Origin: an uncultured Rhodanobacteraceae bacterium
GTDB lineage: Bacteria > Pseudomonadota > Gammaproteobacteria > Xanthomonadales > SZUA-5
Assembly: GCA_937928755.1 (NCBI GenBank)
Contig: CALEZI010000135.1
Span: 1-64,000 of the forward strand
Reading direction: 5' to 3'
DNA: 64,000 nt
The notes under the pieces were generated by a model, which worked only from the letters and a program-made list of their open reading frames with translations, did no database searches and was not told the DNA's origin. The position numbers were made by a program, and so were the translations under genes. Below, in pieces: positions 60,410-64,000 of the stretch (position 1 is its first letter; each line of letters starts with the position of its first letter).

Positions 60410-62115
60410 GCAATATGCGTCTGTTCCTGCTGCTGGGCCTGGCATTGGTCGGCTTGCAGTTGTGGTCGGCATGGCAGGCTGACTACGGTCCGCGGCCGGA
60501 GAGTGCAGCGAGCGCGGAATCGGGTGCACCGCCCGCGACCGGCGATGCGGTCCCGCTGGCGGACGTATCGGCGCCGGGCGGCGAGGTGCCGGACGCGCCC
60601 AGTGAGACGCCGGCCACGCCGGAGGCCAGCGAGGAACCGGTCGCTACGGTAACGACAAGCGACGATCGTCGCATCATCATCAGCAGCGATGTGCTGCGTC
60701 TGACCGTCTCCACCCGCGGCGCCGAAATCCGTCAGGCTGAGCTGGTCAGTTACCCGGTGAGCCTGGAACGCAAGGATGTTCCGGTCAAGCTGCTCAATGA
60801 GGACACCCAGCGCTATTTCGTCTCGCAGACGGGCCTCGTGGCCAAGGACCTGCCGGCGCCGGATCACACTGCGATGTACGCTGTCGAGGGCGACAGTTTT
60901 GCTTTGGCGAACGGCAGCGACTTCATCGAGGTGCCGCTGACCTGGACCGATCCGTCGGGCGTTTCGGTGCGCAAGGTCATTCGCCTGGAGCGCGGCAACT
61001 TCGCCGTCGGCATCCGTCACGAGATCAGCAATCAGAGCGCAACGCCGTGGCGCGGCAGCCAGTACCGGCAGATGCAACGCGTGCCGCCACCGCGCCCATC
61101 GGCATTCGCGTTCAACGACCCGGAGCTGTACGCCTATGTCGGCGCCGCCATTTACAGCCCGGACGAAAAGTTCCAGAAGCTCGCCTTCGACGACTTTCTC
61201 GAAGAGCCCTATCGGCGCACCTTCGCCGGCGGCTGGTCGGCGATGCAGCAGCATTATTTTGTCGGTGCCTGGGTGCCCGATGCGACCGAGCAGACCAGCT
61301 ACGAAACGGCGATCCTGCAGCCCAACGCGACGCTGCCGACGCGTTATCTGATGCGCCAGAAGTCGCCGCTGATCGAAGTGGCGCCGGGCGCAACGCAGAG
61401 CATCGGTGCGCGCCTGTACCTCGGCCCCAAGCTGCAGAACGAACTGCCGAAGGTGGCGCCGGGCCTGCAGTACACGGTCGACTACGGCATGGTGTCGTTC
61501 ATCGCCCAGCCGCTGTTCTGGGTCCTGAACCAGATCCACAAGCTGGTCGGCAACTGGGGCGTCGCCATCATCCTGCTGACGCTGCTGGTCAAGCTGGCGT
61601 TTTATCGACTCTCCGAGTCGCAATACCGGTCGATGGCCAAGATGCGCAAGCTGCAGCCGCGCCTGGAGCAGCTCAAGGAGCGATTCGGCGACGACCGCCA
61701 GAAGATGGCGCAGGCGCAGATGGATCTGTTCAAGCAGGAGAAGGTCAATCCGATCGGCGGCTGCCTGCCGATCCTGCTGCAGTTGCCGGTGTTCTTCGCG
61801 CTGTACTGGGTGATCTTCGAGGCGGTGGAACTGCGCCAGGCGCCGTTCTTCCTGTGGATCCACGATCTGTCGTTGAAGGATCCGATGTACATCCTGCCCG
61901 TGCTCAACGTCGCGGTGATGTGGTACACGCAAAAGCTCTCGCCGACGCCGGGCATGGATCCGGTGCAGAAGAAGGTGTTGCAGACCATGCCGCTGATCTT
62001 CGGCGTGATGTTCGCCTTCTTTCCGGCCGGCCTGGTGCTGTATTGGCTGTCGAACGGCCTGCTCGGCCTGATCCAGCAGGTGGTGATTACCAAGCGGATC
62101 GAGGCGGCGAAGTGA
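60406..62115 (+). CDS. yidC: Membrane protein insertase YidC
   Basis: This 569-residue inner-membrane protein inserts and folds membrane proteins with or without SecYEG. It has an N-terminal helix (residues 5-22), a large periplasmic domain (about 90-340) and a conserved core of five helices from about 365. NPIGGCLPILLQLPVFFALY and the LYWLSNGLLGLIQQVVITKR end are signatures. The start overlaps the rnpA stop by 4 bp. The small gene yidD, usually between rnpA and yidC, is absent here. Confidence 0.97.
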   Translation: MSNMRLFLLLGLALVGLQLWSAWQADYGPRPESAASAESGAPPATGDAVPLADVSAPGGEVPDAPSETPATPEASEEPVATVTTSDDRRIIISSDVLRLTVSTRGAEIRQAELVSYPVSLERKDVPVKLLNEDTQRYFVSQTGLVAKDLPAPDHTAMYAVEGDSFALANGSDFIEVPLTWTDPSGVSVRKVIRLERGNFAVGIRHEISNQSATPWRGSQYRQMQRVPPPRPSAFAFNDPELYAYVGAAIYSPDEKFQKLAFDDFLEEPYRRTFAGGWSAMQQHYFVGAWVPDATEQTSYETAILQPNATLPTRYLMRQKSPLIEVAPGATQSIGARLYLGPKLQNELPKVAPGLQYTVDYGMVSFIAQPLFWVLNQIHKLVGNWGVAIILLTLLVKLAFYRLSESQYRSMAKMRKLQPRLEQLKERFGDDRQKMAQAQMDLFKQEKVNPIGGCLPILLQLPVFFALYWVIFEAVELRQAPFFLWIHDLSLKDPMYILPVLNVAVMWYTQKLSPTPGMDPVQKKVLQTMPLIFGVMFAFFPAGLVLYWLSNGLLGLIQQVVITKRIEAAK

Positions 62116-62165
62116 TCAACGCCGGCCGTTGGCCGGCGTTAGTGTGATTCGTCGAAGGGCGTCTG

Positions 62166-62248
62166 GTGAAACGTGAAAGGTGAAACGTCAATTGGCGTGA
62201 GGCGAACGGACGCCGCTCACAATTGACGTTTAACATTTCACTTTTCAC
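62166..62248. repeat. Inverted tandem-word element (GTGAAACG)
   Basis: GTGAAACGTGAAAGGTGAAA and CGTCAATTG (62166-62194) face CAATTGACG and TTTAACATTTCACTTTTCAC (62220-62248). The arms are near-exact reverse complements with a 25-bp spacer, so RNA from this gap would form a long hairpin. It fills most of the gap between yidC and mnmE. Confidence 0.8.
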
Positions 62249-62270
62249 CCTGCTTGCCGCAAGGCGCGAA

Positions 62271-63620
62271 ATGACCGCAAGTCCCGCCCCCGCGGCCCCC
62301 ACCACCGACACCATCGCCGCGATCGCCACGCCCGCCGGGCGTGGCGGCATCGGCGTGATCCGCGTGTCCGGGCCGTTGGCGCTGAACATCGCCGAGCACT
62401 TCCTTGGCCGCATTCCGAAGCCGCGCCTGGCCCATCGCTGCCGCTTTCGCGACGCCGGCGGCAAGCTCATCGACGACGGCCTGTTGATTGGCTTTCCGGC
62501 GCCGCGCTCGTTCACCGGCGAGGACGTCATCGAGCTGCAGGCGCACGGATCGCCCGTGCTGCTCGCGGTGTTGTTGCGCCGCTGCGTCGAACTCGGCGCG
62601 CGCCTTGCGCGACCCGGCGAGTTCAGCGAGCGCGCCTTTCTCAACGACAAGCTCGACCTGGCGCAAGCCGAGGCGGTCGCCGACCTGATTGCTGCCGGCT
62701 CGGAGGCCGCGGCTCGCGCCGCCCTGCGCTCGCTCGATGGCGAGTTCAGTCGCCGCGTCGATGCGCTGTCGCGGCAGTTGATCGAATTGCGCGTCTATAT
62801 AGAGGCGGCGATCGACTTCCCCGAAGAGGAGATCGATTTCCTGCGCACCGACGAGGTGCGCTCGCGCTTCGCGACCATCGAAATGACGCTGCACGAACTG
62901 CTGGATGGTGCCCGCCGCGGCCAGCGCCTGCGCGACGGCCTGCATGTGGTCATCCTCGGCGCGCCCAACGTCGGCAAGTCGAGCCTGCTGAACGCGCTCG
63001 CCGGGCACGATCGCGCCATCGTCACCGCGATTCCCGGCACCACCCGCGACGTGCTGCGCGAGCCGATCGACGTCGACGGCCTGCCGCTGACCATCGTCGA
63101 TACCGCGGGGCTGCGCGACACCCACGACGAGATCGAGCGCGAGGGCATCGCGCGCGCATCCCGCGAGGCAGGTCGCGCGGATCTGGTGTTGTGGGTGGTG
63201 GATGGGCGCGACCCGGGTCGCGGGTCCCGGGTCGCGGGTCCGGTGCTGCATGTTCACAACAAACTCGACCTTAGCGGCGGTGAGCCACGCATCGAGCGCC
63301 GCGATGATGGAACCCACGTCCACCTCTCGGCGAAGACCGGCGTCGGCATCGATCTGCTGCGCCGCGCCTTGCTCGAACACGCCGGACTCGGTGAGGGCAG
63401 CAGCGGCGACTTCAGCGCTCGCTCCCGCCATGTCGATGCGCTGGAACGCTGCAGAGAACAACTCGCCAGCGCGCGTTTTCACGCGCTCGATCTCGGCCAG
63501 GGCGAACTCGCCGCCGAAGACCTGCGCCTCGCCCACGACGCCCTCGGCGAAATCGTTGGCCGCTTCCGCGCCGACGACCTGCTCGGCGCGATCTTCAGTT
63601 CGTTCTGCATCGGCAAGTAG
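62271..63620 (+). CDS. mnmE: tRNA modification GTPase MnmE
   Basis: This 449-residue enzyme, with MnmG, modifies the wobble uridine of several tRNAs. The N-terminal TIAAIATPAGRGGIGVIRVSG binds the folate cofactor. The central G domain has GAPNVGKSSLLNAL (P loop), GTTRD, DTAGLRDT and NKLDL. The C-terminus ends IFSSFCIGK, with the conserved Cys. ATG 62271 is set by the family N-terminus; upstream codons lie in the repeat. Within the G domain GRDPGRGSRVAG comes from a short GC-rich tandem at DNA level (GGGTCGCGGGTCCC). Confidence 0.96.
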   Translation: MTASPAPAAPTTDTIAAIATPAGRGGIGVIRVSGPLALNIAEHFLGRIPKPRLAHRCRFRDAGGKLIDDGLLIGFPAPRSFTGEDVIELQAHGSPVLLAVLLRRCVELGARLARPGEFSERAFLNDKLDLAQAEAVADLIAAGSEAAARAALRSLDGEFSRRVDALSRQLIELRVYIEAAIDFPEEEIDFLRTDEVRSRFATIEMTLHELLDGARRGQRLRDGLHVVILGAPNVGKSSLLNALAGHDRAIVTAIPGTTRDVLREPIDVDGLPLTIVDTAGLRDTHDEIEREGIARASREAGRADLVLWVVDGRDPGRGSRVAGPVLHVHNKLDLSGGEPRIERRDDGTHVHLSAKTGVGIDLLRRALLEHAGLGEGSSGDFSARSRHVDALERCREQLASARFHALDLGQGELAAEDLRLAHDALGEIVGRFRADDLLGAIFSSFCIGK

Positions 63621-63627
63621 CGGTCGG

Positions 63628-63665
63628 TGTGGGAGCGTCCTCGCGCTGCGAGCTTTGCAGTCGGA
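63628..63665. repeat. GTGGGAGCGT hairpin fragment
   Basis: GTGTGGGAGCGTCCTCGCGC and GCGAGCTTTGCAG words resemble the GGAGCGACCTTG/GTCGCGAGCT family at 27092-27148. It directly follows the mnmE stop and may be its terminator. Confidence 0.4.
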
Positions 63666-63769
63666 ACGCGCGCGCCCCGCCCGTCTCCGCGTTGCGCTCG
63701 GCGCATTTCACAGGCTGCGTCGACCGTGTCAGCACACGCGCCACACATTGCTTGTCGCATCATGCTTGC

Positions 63770-64000
63770 ATGCGACGCGTCCGATGCCATCTGCGGGGAA
63801 CATTTCTGGCGGCACTGCTTGCCGGCGCGCCACTGGGCGCCTGCCCGCTCAGCGCGGTCGACGTCATTCGCGCCGACAGCTTCGAGGCCTGCGCGCGCCC
63901 GTTGTCCAGCTTCAAGCGCATCAGCGAAGACCTGCTGATCCAGGGCACTGCGCCGACGGTGGTGCTGGCGCACAGCTTCACGCTGGCCGTCCCCACCCGC
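63770..64000 (+). CDS. Exported protein, partial at window end
   Basis: This reading frame is open from ATG 63770 to the window edge (77 codons). It codes a basic N-terminus and a hydrophobic segment (MRRVRCHLRGTFLAALLAGA) ending in ACPLSAVDVIRADSFEACAR, so it is probably an exported protein or lipoprotein. The VIRADSFEACARP motif resembles the FADGFE-type motifs seen in secreted Xanthomonadales proteins. The function cannot be told from this piece. Confidence 0.5.
   Translation, partial: MRRVRCHLRGTFLAALLAGAPLGACPLSAVDVIRADSFEACARPLSSFKRISEDLLIQGTAPTVVLAHSFTLAVPTR

Noticed and set aside
57748..61932. Minus-strand open frame of 1394 codons across rpmH, rnpA and yidC
   Set aside because: It covers four well-supported genes on either strand and a repeat region, so it cannot be a real gene.

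Overview
The window is high-GC chromosomal DNA of a gammaproteobacterium, most likely of the order Lysobacterales (Xanthomonadales), probably Rhodanobacteraceae-like. The evidence is the rpmH-rnpA-yidC-mnmE cluster, a plant/proteobacterial-type glutamate-cysteine ligase, a FabR/DesT-type regulator beside a desaturase, large secreted repeat proteins, and many intergenic hairpin repeats. The taxonomy is inferred; there is no rRNA or other marker in the window. I see no tRNA, rRNA, CRISPR array or intact insertion sequence.

Layout. 1-4.1 kb: a CuA heme-copper oxidase (subunits I, II and a small membrane subunit, minus strand) facing heme A synthase, a SCO copper chaperone and a DUF420 assembly protein. 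4.1-7.3 kb: an exonuclease, a small membrane protein, a class A beta-lactamase and a cyclophilin-type gene broken by one in-frame stop. 7.5-13 kb: the branched-chain 2-oxoacid dehydrogenase genes (E1 alpha, E1 beta, E2, E3; minus strand), split by intergenic repeats. 13-16.6 kb: two cell-wall enzymes, a HemG-like flavodoxin, a CsbD stress protein and a DUF2721 protein. 16.6-25.3 kb: a TolB/TPR protein, a 1432-residue secreted repeat protein and a GT-C/TPR membrane protein. 25.4-34 kb: a class IV aminotransferase overlapping a sulfotransferase-like gene, several secreted proteins, a methyltransferase and a DUF885 lipoprotein hydrolase. 34-38 kb: a YihY protein, a protein with a Cys-His-Asn/Asp domain, a Pro-Lys linker and a hyperacidic tail, and a 45-residue double-glycine peptide gene upstream of it. 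38-41.5 kb: an unsaturated fatty acid module (TetR repressor, operator, ferredoxin reductase, desaturase). 41.8-52 kb: an MFS transporter next to a small element with 24-bp inverted ends, uppP, slyX, gshA, a double UPF0149/SEC-C protein, an M3 peptidase and a histidine phosphatase. 52.3-57.4 kb: a MacB-like ABC operon with two adaptor proteins, one a tandem fusion, and a frameshifted permease. 57.9 kb to the end: a phospholipase D family lipoprotein, then rpmH, rnpA, yidC, mnmE and the start of a secreted protein.

The most unusual parts are: the peptide gene and polyampholyte protein pair (35.2-38.0 kb); intergenic elements built as a short tandem word, a spacer and the reverse complement of the word, each locus with its own word; the two disrupted genes; and a possible O2- or NO-responsive palindrome ahead of the oxidase operon. 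The 45-residue peptide gene (37831-37968) and the partial gene at the right end were found by reading the sequence directly.
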